This document shows positions 36,680 to 44,841 of a stretch of 64,000 bases of DNA, one piece after another. The DNA is from Thiotrichaceae bacterium UBA7357. Its GTDB lineage: Bacteria > Pseudomonadota > Gammaproteobacteria > Eutrophobiales > Eutrophobiaceae. The DNA is taken from NCBI GenBank assembly GCA_002470825.1, contig DKOR01000037.1:24912-88911 (forward strand), read 5' to 3'. Below the pieces are notes generated by a model. The model was not told where the DNA came from and searched no databases. It worked only from the letters and a program-made list of their open reading frames with translations. The first letter of the stretch is position 1. The number at the start of each line of letters is the position of its first letter. Position numbers and translations under genes: made by a program.

Positions 36680-37333
36680 TTATCTTAAAGAAATGACAGG
36701 CCAGCCTTTAGATCTGGCTACTTCTCTCAATCTTTCATCTGGGTCAACAGCTATAGGATTGTCGACAACTGATAACAGCGGAATATCATTATGCGAATCA
36801 CTATAAAACCAGACTTCTTCAGGCATTTTGTCTAACTTTGCTAGCCACTGGTGGAAACGTGTAACCTTACCTTTAGCGAAAGAGGGTGTACCTACGACCC
36901 GACCAGTATATTGGCCATTTAGTAATTCGGGTTCACACGCAATTAATGTATCAATATTAAATTCATCTGCGATAGGCTGAGTGATAAATCGATTAGTTGC
37001 AGTAATGATGATTAGTTCATGATCTTTTTGTCGATGATCTTCAATTAATTCATTTGCTTTTGGTAAAAAAACAGGTCTTACTTTTTCTTCTATATAGTTT
37101 TTGCGCCAAGTTTCCAGCAAGGTTTTATCATTGTCAGCCAAAGCTTTTAGTTGAAATTCAAGAAATGCATTGATATCAAGTTCGCCATTTAAATAGTCCT
37201 TATAGTATTTTTCGTGATTAAGTTTGTAAGTTTCTGAATCAATATACCCATGGTCACTTAGAAATTCTCCCCACAAGCAATCGCTGTCACCGGCTATTAA
37301 TGTGTTATCTAAATCAAACAGTGCAAGTTTCAT
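36680..37333 (-). CDS. HAD-IB family phosphatase
   Basis: The protein has 217 residues with the start at 37333 (MKLALFDLDNTLIAGDSD). A longer frame to 37456 adds 41 unconvincing residues and is rejected. Motif I is FDLDNTLI with the DXDXT nucleophile, motif II is IIITATNRF and motif III is FYSDSHNDIPLL. This is the SerB-like HAD-IB group (TIGR01490). The Pseudomonas aeruginosa gene beside rppH has been reported as a histidinol-phosphate phosphatase. The same adjacency here makes that a reasonable hypothesis, not a call. Confidence 0.85.
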   Translation of the reverse strand: MKLALFDLDNTLIAGDSDCLWGEFLSDHGYIDSETYKLNHEKYYKDYLNGELDINAFLEFQLKALADNDKTLLETWRKNYIEEKVRPVFLPKANELIEDHRQKDHELIIITATNRFITQPIADEFNIDTLIACEPELLNGQYTGRVVGTPSFAKGKVTRFHQWLAKLDKMPEEVWFYSDSHNDIPLLSVVDNPIAVDPDERLREVARSKGWPVISLR

Positions 37334-37471
37334 AATAGAGTCCGATCTTATTAAGATGCAAATATGGGTTAGTCTAAAAGTTATTATAAATAAGGCAAAT
37401 TTATCCATAGAGTTTGCTTGTTTTGTTCTATTATTGGAGAATAATACAACATTCATAGTGGTAAATGACGA

Positions 37472-37966
37472 GTGATTGATTCAGAAGGTTTTAGGGCGAA
37501 TGTTGGTATCATACTGACAAATGATCTCGGTAGGGTTTTTTGGGCACGTCGACTGGGGATGGATGCTTGGCAATTTCCTCAGGGAGGCATCGAAAAAGAC
37601 GAATCACATAAGTTAGCTATGTACCGTGAGTTGAGAGAAGAAACAGGTTTAGATGAAGAACATGTTAAAATAATGGGCTTCACAGATAATTGGTTGAGAT
37701 ATTCGTTGCCAAAACGATTCATTCGCCAGAACACCTATCCTTTATGTATCGGACAGAAACAGATCTGGTATTTACTAAAGCTTGTTGTTGATGAAAGTTA
37801 TGTAAACCTCACATACACTGATGAACCAGAGTTCGATAAATGGAAATGGGTTGATTTATGGGACCCGATTAATGAAGTCGTTTCTTTTAAACGCAGTGTC
37901 TATGAACAAGCCATCAAGTATTTTGCTCCTTTTATCACCTCACCAGAGTATGAGAAAAGATACTAA
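37472..37966 (+). CDS. rppH: RNA pyrophosphohydrolase
   Basis: The protein has 164 residues and starts with GTG (MIDSEGFRANVGIIL), which aligns with the usual MID start of RppH. The Nudix box is complete: GGIEKDESHKLAMYRELREE followed by TGL. RppH removes pyrophosphate from triphosphorylated RNA 5' ends, which triggers decay by RNase E. Other family motifs are MDAWQFPQGG, NWLRYSLPKR and CIGQKQIWYLLKL. It is divergent from the HAD phosphatase with 138 bp between the starts. Confidence 0.95.
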   Translation: MIDSEGFRANVGIILTNDLGRVFWARRLGMDAWQFPQGGIEKDESHKLAMYRELREETGLDEEHVKIMGFTDNWLRYSLPKRFIRQNTYPLCIGQKQIWYLLKLVVDESYVNLTYTDEPEFDKWKWVDLWDPINEVVSFKRSVYEQAIKYFAPFITSPEYEKRY

Positions 37967-37976
37967 ATTTGGGCTA

Positions 37977-38348
37977 TTATTGACCTTGCATAGCTTTATA
38001 ACGCATCACGTTAGATAGCAATTTATTTGCAGACTTATTGCTAATACTGCCTATAAAGCGCCTCATTGCTTCAGGCGGATAACCTCCAAGTAATAACTGA
38101 TCATAGAGGTTCTCAAGATGAACAGCACATTTTTTCATCGAATGGTCAGCGATAACTCGTACATCTGACTGTGACTGGAGCTGGCTCATAGCGAATTCAT
38201 TTAAACATTCATTATATTCTGCTGACGATTCACTCACCTTTTGATATTCTTCCTTTGTCATTTGTCCAGACGTTTTATATTCCGCATAAACATTTAGACT
38301 CAATATAGATAAAAATAAAGCCAGATAAGAACAAAGTTTTAGGCACAT
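37977..38348 (-). CDS. small secreted protein of unknown function
   Basis: The protein has 123 residues with a clear signal peptide (MCLKLCSYLALFLSILSLNVYA, cleavage after VYA). The mature part is helical and hydrophilic (MTKEEYQKVSESSAEYNECL). It has two cysteines, about 28 residues apart (YNECL and KKCAV), which could form one disulfide in the periplasm. The family is not recognised. It is convergent with rppH (10 nt between stops) and divergent from nspC, so it is a single-gene unit. Confidence 0.7.
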   Translation of the reverse strand: MCLKLCSYLALFLSILSLNVYAEYKTSGQMTKEEYQKVSESSAEYNECLNEFAMSQLQSQSDVRVIADHSMKKCAVHLENLYDQLLLGGYPPEAMRRFIGSISNKSANKLLSNVMRYKAMQGQ

Positions 38349-38395
38349 AATATTTCCTCAGGTAAATTAATTTCATACATAAGAACAACAATAGC

Positions 38396-39547
38396 ATGAA
38401 AAATTCAATTTTCTACACCTCAGACCTGTTAACTCCTGCTTATATCTATGACCATGTCAGTATAATTAGCGCGCTTGATAAACTTGTTGATTTGAAAGAA
38501 AAAACGGATTGTTTGCCTTTATATTCTATCAAGTCAGCAAATATGGTTGGACTGCTTGAGATTATTAAACCTTATGTGTCAGGGTTTTCCTGTAGTTCAT
38601 TATTTGAAGCGCGACTCGCAGCAGAAGTTTTAGAACAGAGTCAAACAATACATATAACAACACCGGGTTACCGACATGATGAATGGGATAATATTATTGA
38701 GTTATGCGATTTTGTTACTTTGAACTCGATAAATCATTGGGACACTATTGCAAACAAAAAAGATGTGAGTACAAGTCCTGGTATTCGACTTAATCCAGAA
38801 TTATCGTTTGTTAATGATGAAAGATACGATCCTTGTCGTCCAGATTCAAAATTAGGAATAACACTTGAACAACTTGCTATGGCAAATTTAAAACAAGAAT
38901 GGGACTGGGAATGTATAGAAGGGGTGCACCTACATAATAATTGTAAATCAACACATTATGAAGAATTAAAGCATAGTGTGGAAAAAGTCATGACAGGTCT
39001 TTTAGAATTTAATCTAAAATTGAAATGGATTAATCTAGGTGGAGGTTATCTGTTAAATGGCGAAATGAATCTAACCCCATTAGAAACTACTATTAAATGG
39101 CTACAAGATAAGTTTAATGTCGATGTCTATCTCGAACCAGGTAGGGCAATTACTGATGAAGCAGGTTATTTAGTCTCTACCGTTATTGATCTTATAAAAA
39201 GCAAAAATAAAATGATTGCAGTTCTTGATACTACAATAAATCATTTGCCGGAAGTATTTGAATATCAATATCAGCCTAAAGTAATGACTGCATCAGTTCA
39301 TGGCAAGTATGAATATTGCTTGGTGGGTTGTAGTTGTCTAAGTGGTGATTTATTTGGAGATTACTATTTTGATAAAAAGATTGAGATAGGTAGTCGTGTT
39401 GTGTTTGAAAATATCGGCGCCTATATGCAAGTCAAAGCTAATATGTTTAATGGGATTAATTTACCGGCAACATACTTATTATGCAGAGACAAAAAATTAA
39501 AATTGATTAAAAAAAATGATTATGAAACATTTCGTGACCTCGTATAA
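38396..39547 (+). CDS. nspC: carboxynorspermidine decarboxylase
   Basis: The protein has 383 residues and is a fold-type III PLP decarboxylase of the alanine-racemase/ornithine-decarboxylase superfamily. NspC removes CO2 from carboxynorspermidine or carboxyspermidine, giving norspermidine or spermidine. The PLP lysine is in LYSIKSANM, HLHNNC matches the family, the phosphate-binding Gly loop is WINLGGGY, and EPGRAITDEAGYL and the Cys in VGCSCLSGDL match family active-site blocks. The usual partner, carboxynorspermidine dehydrogenase, is not adjacent or in the window. Confidence 0.9.
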   Translation: MKNSIFYTSDLLTPAYIYDHVSIISALDKLVDLKEKTDCLPLYSIKSANMVGLLEIIKPYVSGFSCSSLFEARLAAEVLEQSQTIHITTPGYRHDEWDNIIELCDFVTLNSINHWDTIANKKDVSTSPGIRLNPELSFVNDERYDPCRPDSKLGITLEQLAMANLKQEWDWECIEGVHLHNNCKSTHYEELKHSVEKVMTGLLEFNLKLKWINLGGGYLLNGEMNLTPLETTIKWLQDKFNVDVYLEPGRAITDEAGYLVSTVIDLIKSKNKMIAVLDTTINHLPEVFEYQYQPKVMTASVHGKYEYCLVGCSCLSGDLFGDYYFDKKIEIGSRVVFENIGAYMQVKANMFNGINLPATYLLCRDKKLKLIKKNDYETFRDLV

Positions 39548-39681
39548 CTAATCATGTCGTTCTCTAATGAACTTCTATTTGTACTGTAAGAATTGTCGTA
39601 AAGTATTACCGAGATACGGTAACATGTCATGAAATTGACTGTTTATATCCACATAACGAATTTGGGACTTTAAAATATTAA

Positions 39682-40224
39682 ATGTTGTCTGCTAGTAGAG
39701 TACTCTTTTTAGCCTTTTTTGAAATCTGTCGCTTAAATAAAGGGCCCCAAGACATACCTGCATCTAAGAATTTACTAACAATTTGTTTAGTTGTGTATGG
39801 TTTGTTGTCGGTTCAGTTAACGGTATTTTCCCAGCCAATTGAAAAGGCTATTTTCGCAGGTATTCTGGAAGTCGCTTTGATAATTATTTTCTCTTTGGCA
39901 TTATTACAAATAAGAGGAAAAACAGAGCGTTGGGTGCAGATGGTTACGGCTTTGGCTGGTACCGGTATTATTATAAGTATTTTAGCAATACCGCTATACT
40001 TTTTTATTGGCATCGGTAACGGAGATACAATGGCCTCTGGGGAGGTTAATGTATTAGGCTTATTGTCATTGACAGTATTAGCATGTTGGAATATCTGCAT
40101 AATGGGACATATTTTACGACATGCGATAGGTCTTAATATGTTCTCAGGAATTATATTAGCTATTTTTTATCTCTGGCTCGTCTTCAGTTTTACCTCAGCT
40201 ATAATGCCTATGGAAGTAAGTTAA
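39682..40224 (+). CDS. polytopic inner-membrane protein of unknown function
   Basis: The protein has 180 residues with about five hydrophobic segments: LLTICLVVYGLLSVQLTVF, AIFAGILEVALIIIFSLALL, MVTALAGTGIIISILAI, VLGLLSLTVLACWNICIM and FSGIILAIFYLWLVFSFT. No catalytic or transporter motif is recognisable. Its stop overlaps the mpl start by 1 nt (TAATG), so it is translationally coupled to a cell-wall recycling enzyme. A link with murein recycling is possible. The 134 bp after nspC show no feature. Confidence 0.75.
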   Translation: MLSASRVLFLAFFEICRLNKGPQDIPASKNLLTICLVVYGLLSVQLTVFSQPIEKAIFAGILEVALIIIFSLALLQIRGKTERWVQMVTALAGTGIIISILAIPLYFFIGIGNGDTMASGEVNVLGLLSLTVLACWNICIMGHILRHAIGLNMFSGIILAIFYLWLVFSFTSAIMPMEVS

Positions 40225-41573
40225 TGAATCTTCATGTCTTAGGGATTTGTGGCACATTCATGGGAGGCGTGGCACAAATAGCACGATCTTTAGGTCATCA
40301 GGTCACGGGTTCTGATCAAAACGTCTATCCACCAATGAGCGATCAACTCACAGCTTTGGGTGTTGAGCTCATGAATGGTTATAGACCAGAACATCTTGAA
40401 CCAACCCCAGATTTGGTCATTATTGGTAATACGATCTCAAGAGGAAACCCTGAACTGGAGAGTGTATTAAATAGATGTCTCCCCTATATTTCTGGACCTG
40501 AATGGCTATATCGAGAAGTATTGAATAATAAACATGTTTTAGCGGTATCTGGAACACATGGAAAAACAACTACGACAACAATTTTGAGTTGGATCCTCGA
40601 ATATGCCGGTCTTAATCCTGGATTTTTAATAGGCGGTGTGGCTGAAAATTTCGATTTATCAGCACGTTACACAGATTCTAATTATTTTGTTATTGAAGCG
40701 GACGAGTACGATACGGCATTTAATGATAAACGGTCTAAATTTGTACATTATCACCCAAGAACTTTAATTATAAATAACATCGAGTTTGATCATGCCGATA
40801 TATTTCACGATATTGCAGCTATCAGACGTGAATTCCATCATTTGTTACGTATTATCCCAGAACAAGCAAAGGTTATCGTTCCCCAAGATGATTTAGAAGT
40901 CACAAAAGTACTAGAGCTAGGATGCTGGACACCGTTAGAGAAATTTTCGGACTCAAGTGCTGAGTGGTCACTTACTAACGCTGATGATGATTATCGAAAT
41001 TTTGCAATATTAAAAAAAGATAAAATCGTAGGAAAGATTTCTTGGTCTCTGATTGGTGAACACAATGCATATAATGCATTAGCGGCCATTATTGCTGCTT
41101 ATGACATTGGCGTCACTATAGAGGAAGCATGCTCTGCATTAACTAAATTCAAATCGGTTAAACGTCGTTTAGAATGTATTTTCAACGCTAAAGGAGTTCA
41201 GGTCTATGATGATTTTGCACATCATCCCACTGCCATCAAAAAAACACTCAGAGCGTTGCGCCAGCACGCAGGAGAAGGTCGACTGATTGCCATAATGGAA
41301 CCGCGCTCCAATACAATGCGTATGGGAGTTCATGCAAAGACTTTATCAAGCGCCTTTGTAGATGCAGATCTAGTCTTAATTTTTCAGGCTGATAGTGTGG
41401 ATTGGGATATTGCAAATAATATGAATGATCTTGGTACTCGCTGTCGAGTGTTTACTGATATTGAAAAAATTATTAGTGTGATACGTCAGGAGCATCAGCA
41501 GGGAGATCATATTGTCATCATGAGTAACGGAGCTTTTGAAGGGATCCACAAAAAATTAATCGAGATTTTGTAA
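40224..41573 (+). CDS. mpl: UDP-MurNAc:L-Ala-gamma-D-Glu-meso-DAP ligase
   Basis: The protein has 449 residues and is a Mur ligase family member. It starts MNLHVLGICGTFMGGVAQIA, the Mpl-type N-terminal Rossmann motif. The P-loop is VSGTHGKTTTTT, the second ATP and Mg2+ motif is VIEADEYDTAF, and the C-terminal substrate motif is YDDFAHHPTAI. It reattaches recycled murein tripeptide to UDP-MurNAc. Distinguishing it from MurC: the N-terminus lacks the MurC pattern, and the FLIGGVAENFDLSARY segment is Mpl-like. It overlaps the upstream membrane gene by one base. Confidence 0.94.
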   Translation: MNLHVLGICGTFMGGVAQIARSLGHQVTGSDQNVYPPMSDQLTALGVELMNGYRPEHLEPTPDLVIIGNTISRGNPELESVLNRCLPYISGPEWLYREVLNNKHVLAVSGTHGKTTTTTILSWILEYAGLNPGFLIGGVAENFDLSARYTDSNYFVIEADEYDTAFNDKRSKFVHYHPRTLIINNIEFDHADIFHDIAAIRREFHHLLRIIPEQAKVIVPQDDLEVTKVLELGCWTPLEKFSDSSAEWSLTNADDDYRNFAILKKDKIVGKISWSLIGEHNAYNALAAIIAAYDIGVTIEEACSALTKFKSVKRRLECIFNAKGVQVYDDFAHHPTAIKKTLRALRQHAGEGRLIAIMEPRSNTMRMGVHAKTLSSAFVDADLVLIFQADSVDWDIANNMNDLGTRCRVFTDIEKIISVIRQEHQQGDHIVIMSNGAFEGIHKKLIEIL

Positions 41574-41579
41574 TTGAGT

Positions 41580-42170
41580 ATGAAAATCCCTCTATTCCCA
41601 CTTAATACGGTTTTATTCCCTCAAGGAGAATTGCAACTACGTTTATTTGAACCGCGATATATTGATATGGTCAGTGAATGTTTACGTTCTGATAGAGGAT
41701 TTGGTCTTTGTTTAAGAGATGAGAGTAAAGAAATAACTAAGGAAGTTGATTTTTGCATGCTAGGTACATATGCGAAGATTATTGATTGGGATCAAATGGA
41801 TGATGGCTTGCTTGGAATCAAAGTGGTCGGTGAGCGACGTTTCGAGGTAGAGAACTACTGTGTTCAAAAAAATAATTTATATATGGGAAATGTCACTTTA
41901 CTAGATGAAGATGATGGACTTCTGCCAGATGCATATAAGAACTTTTCTCAATTACTTAAGCAGATAGCTAAGCGCTATAAATTACCATTAATTGATGTGC
42001 CTGAGCAGTTTGAAAAAGCGGCCTGGATCAGTGATAGATTGGCTGAGTTATTACCGTTCGAGATAACTGCCAAGCAATTATTATTAGAGATGAATAATTC
42101 ACTAAATAGATTAGATTATATGCAGGCATTATTAATAAAGATTAATTCAGGAGAGTATTCAGAAAGCTAA
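41580..42170 (+). CDS. LON substrate-binding domain protein
   Basis: The protein has 196 residues from the ATG at 41580; a TTG at 41574 would add two. It consists of the N-terminal substrate-binding domain of Lon proteases alone (MKIPLFPLNTVLFPQGELQL, RLFEPRYIDMV, GIKVVGERRFEVE). There is no AAA+ or protease domain, which is normal for this stand-alone family. It probably binds peptides or proteins, but its role is unknown. It follows mpl directly and is convergent with the downstream FAH-family gene, with only 4 nt between the stops. Confidence 0.9.
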   Translation: MKIPLFPLNTVLFPQGELQLRLFEPRYIDMVSECLRSDRGFGLCLRDESKEITKEVDFCMLGTYAKIIDWDQMDDGLLGIKVVGERRFEVENYCVQKNNLYMGNVTLLDEDDGLLPDAYKNFSQLLKQIAKRYKLPLIDVPEQFEKAAWISDRLAELLPFEITAKQLLLEMNNSLNRLDYMQALLIKINSGEYSES

Positions 42171-42174
42171 AAAT

Positions 42175-43050
42175 CTAATCGATAAAGCCAGATGACTCCG
42201 GCTCTTCTATGATTGGGTTTTTTAAAACACCTATTTTTTCAATTTCTATTTTAACTTCATCTCCCGCTTTCATATAACCGCGAGGTTCCATTTTTACACC
42301 CACACCACTGCTAGTCCCAGTAGCAATAATATCTCCTGGTTCCAGAGTCATCACTTTAGTAAGGTATTCAATTAAATAATAACAATCAAAAAGCATATGC
42401 TCTGTGTTGAAATTCTGTCGTAGTTCTTTATTTACCCAGGTTTTGATATAAAGCTTATGTGGTTCACTAATTTCATCAGGCGTAACGATGCAAGGCCCAA
42501 TGGGTCCATGAGTGTCAAAAGACTTACCTAAAGTCCAAGTATGTGAACGCATTTGCCAATCACGCACACTTACATCATTAACGATGGTAAAGCCTGCAAT
42601 AACATGGCTTGCTTGTTCGCGACTGACATGACGGCAACGTTTGCCGATGACAATACCGAGTTCACCTTCATAATCGAGTTTTTCAGAGACCAGAGGTTTG
42701 TGAATGGCATCGCCTATACCAATAATACAGCTGTTTTGCTTATTAAAAAATGTTGGATACTTGGGTTTTTCCAACCCTGTTTCTTCTATGTGATCAGCAT
42801 AATTCAGACTGACACCAAAAAATTTATTTGGCTTCGATATTGGTGCGAGAAGTTGAATTGCCTGAAGGGGCAGGAAGTAAGGTGAGTCATCTATTTTATT
42901 TCTTAATTCATTTAATGCAAGCTCACCCGCAAGTAAGAAACGAATCATACCATTACTGCCATTATATTGTTCTGAAGCAGGACAGATACCATTCTCAGTA
43001 ATAGCACCTATCGAGATTGTATTATTATAATTATAAGAAGTAAGTTTCAT
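42175..43050 (-). CDS. fumarylacetoacetate hydrolase family protein
   Basis: The protein has 291 residues. The C-terminal catalytic domain of the FAH superfamily is clear: FFGVSLNYADHIEETG, metal-binding acids in DYEGELGIVIGKRC and IVNDVSVRDWQM, and GDIIATGTSSGVG. Members include fumarylpyruvate and acylpyruvate hydrolases, ureidoglycolate lyase and oxaloacetate decarboxylases. The sequence is nearest in layout to the ureidoglycolate lyase/2-hydroxyhepta-2,4-diene-1,7-dioate isomerase group, but no catabolic neighbours narrow the substrate. Confidence 0.88.
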   Translation of the reverse strand: MKLTSYNYNNTISIGAITENGICPASEQYNGSNGMIRFLLAGELALNELRNKIDDSPYFLPLQAIQLLAPISKPNKFFGVSLNYADHIEETGLEKPKYPTFFNKQNSCIIGIGDAIHKPLVSEKLDYEGELGIVIGKRCRHVSREQASHVIAGFTIVNDVSVRDWQMRSHTWTLGKSFDTHGPIGPCIVTPDEISEPHKLYIKTWVNKELRQNFNTEHMLFDCYYLIEYLTKVMTLEPGDIIATGTSSGVGVKMEPRGYMKAGDEVKIEIEKIGVLKNPIIEEPESSGFID

Positions 43051-43205
43051 AAGTTAATATGTATACTGTAGGTAATATTATGACAGTAAACTGAAATTTA
43101 TCTTTAATAATATCTTCTGTCTATAGTTCTGATTTTTACAGGTGCGAACGAAAAGCAAATCAAATACAATCATCATTTAATTGTTTTAAATGTACTATAA
43201 CTATT

Positions 43206-43739
43206 ATGATTCAAAAATTATTCAATAATAAAAACCAGACTGGCTTATTAGCATTAGCGCCTTTCTTTTTGGTTGTGTGTTCGTTTAATAATGGAGTTAT
43301 TATAGGGCTAACCTCATTATTTATGATTATAATTCTGACAACGATATTATATTTTATAAGCAATTATATCCCATCATGTCAAAGTTTTATTAGTGTTATT
43401 ATTGTCAGCGCCACAGTGACTTTAGTAGTAAGAATGATCCTAAATTCGGAATTATATTTTGTTGCAGAGACAATAGGTTTGTTTCTGCCGTTATTAGTAA
43501 TTAATAGTTTAGTTATACCTCTTGGCGAAGAAGTTTTTTCTAAACAAGATTACAAATTTACTATGGTTTATATTTTTGGTGTTGCTATTGCAGTTTTTAT
43601 TTTTTTTATACTTTTTGGTTTTCTGAAAGGTTTACTTGATGTGTTTGCGATTATCAAATCACCTGCCGGAAACTTTATTTTATTGGGGCTATTGTTTGCA
43701 ACGATTAATTTTTTTAGAAGCAATGAAGTTATTGAGTAA
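43206..43739 (+). CDS. RsxE/RnfE-like membrane protein (divergent, standalone)
   Basis: The protein has 177 residues with six hydrophobic segments. The central part resembles the NqrD/RnfE family: YFISNYIPSCQSFISVIIVS and ETIGLFLPLLVINSLVIP, where family members have the pattern LG.FIPLIV.NC.I.GRAEAF. Here the conserved NC and GRAEAF are replaced by NS and LGEEVF, and the protein is shorter than RsxE (about 230). In enterobacteria rsxE lies directly upstream of nth, as this gene does. The rsxA, B, C, D and G genes are absent, so it is probably a relic or repurposed subunit. Confidence 0.65.
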   Translation: MIQKLFNNKNQTGLLALAPFFLVVCSFNNGVIIGLTSLFMIIILTTILYFISNYIPSCQSFISVIIVSATVTLVVRMILNSELYFVAETIGLFLPLLVINSLVIPLGEEVFSKQDYKFTMVYIFGVAIAVFIFFILFGFLKGLLDVFAIIKSPAGNFILLGLLFATINFFRSNEVIE

Positions 43740-43757
43740 TTAAAAGAGTGAAAAGCG

Positions 43758-44402
43758 TTGAATAAAACAAAACGAATACGCATATTCAGTATATTACGAG
43801 AGCAAAACCCTTCCCCTACTACAGAATTAGTATACCAAACTCCATTTGAACTATTGATTTCCGTTATTCTTTCAGCTCAAGCTACAGATATTGGTGTCAA
43901 CAAAGCTACTAAGAAATTATATGCTGTTGCTAATACACCTGAACAAATTTATATATTAGGTTTATCGAAACTTAAATCTTACATTAAGACGATTGGTCTT
44001 TATAACAACAAGGCAACCAATATAATCGAGACTTGTCGACTTCTAGTGGGTAAATTTAATAGTGAAGTTCCAAAAGATAGAGAACTATTGGAGAGTTTGC
44101 CTGGTGTGGGACGAAAGACGGCAAACGTTATATTAAATACAGCCTTTGGTGAGCCGACTATCGCTGTCGACACACATATTTTCCGTGTGTCAAATCGCAC
44201 AGGTATTGCACCAGGAAAAAATGTGACTCAAGTTGAACAGCGTTTGTTAAAGTCTGTTCCAAATGAATTTAAAAGAGATGCGCATCATTGGCTCATTTTA
44301 CATGGACGGTATACCTGTATTGCCCGTAGTCCTAGATGTGGAAGTTGTATCATATTCGACGAATGCGAATGGAAAGAACGTGAAAAGCATGCAGAACATT
44401 GA
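43758..44402 (+). CDS. nth: endonuclease III
   Basis: The protein has 214 residues, and a TTG start gives MNKTKRIRIFSILREQNP, which aligns end to end with known Nth proteins. This DNA glycosylase/AP lyase removes oxidised pyrimidines. The helix-hairpin-helix with the catalytic Lys is LPGVGRKTANVIL, the catalytic Asp is in AVDTHIFRV, and the 4Fe-4S ligands are spaced C-X6-C-X2-C-X5-C in the C-terminus (CIARSPRCGSCIIFDEC). It starts 18 nt after the RsxE-like gene, the enterobacterial rsxE-nth order. Confidence 0.97.
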   Translation: MNKTKRIRIFSILREQNPSPTTELVYQTPFELLISVILSAQATDIGVNKATKKLYAVANTPEQIYILGLSKLKSYIKTIGLYNNKATNIIETCRLLVGKFNSEVPKDRELLESLPGVGRKTANVILNTAFGEPTIAVDTHIFRVSNRTGIAPGKNVTQVEQRLLKSVPNEFKRDAHHWLILHGRYTCIARSPRCGSCIIFDECEWKEREKHAEH

Positions 44403-44413
44403 TAAGGTGAGTT

Positions 44414-44839
44414 ATGTTTGTTCAAGATAGAAATGAAGCGCGTAATTACTTTTATCTGGTATGGAATAAGCAAAAAAATAAACTACCACTGGAACCAATA
44501 GAAGTCATTATAGCCGATGTGATTGTGGAGCATCCCGAATATCATCATTATCTTGAAGTGAAAGAAACGTCAAAAGAAAATGATTTTTGTCCTGAGGGAA
44601 ACCAAACGAATCCTTTTCTGCATATGGGGATGCATATTGCACTAAAGGAACAAGCTAGTTCAGATAGACCCTTAGGGATTAAGAAAATTATAAAAAAAGT
44701 AATGAGTAATTCCGATTCTATGCATGATGCAGAACATAAAATGATGGAATGTCTCGGGCAAATATTGTGGGAAGCACAGCGTTCTAATTCCGTGCCAGAT
44801 GATAATAAATATCTTGAGTCTTTGAATAAGATTTGTTGA
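44414..44839 (+). CDS. DUF1841 family protein
   Basis: The protein has 141 residues and matches the DUF1841 pattern: NEARNYFYLVWNKQ, DVIVEHPEYH, NPFLHMGMHIALKEQ and a C-terminal MMECLGQILWEAQR. The conserved His residues (HPEYHHYL, HMGMH) could bind metal, but the function is unknown. It lies 11 nt after nth, a frequent neighbour of this family. Its stop is just before the GTG start of the phosphatase gene, so it may be transcribed with the partner-switch and lipid-transport operon. Confidence 0.85.
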   Translation: MFVQDRNEARNYFYLVWNKQKNKLPLEPIEVIIADVIVEHPEYHHYLEVKETSKENDFCPEGNQTNPFLHMGMHIALKEQASSDRPLGIKKIIKKVMSNSDSMHDAEHKMMECLGQILWEAQRSNSVPDDNKYLESLNKIC

Positions 44840-44841
44840 TA

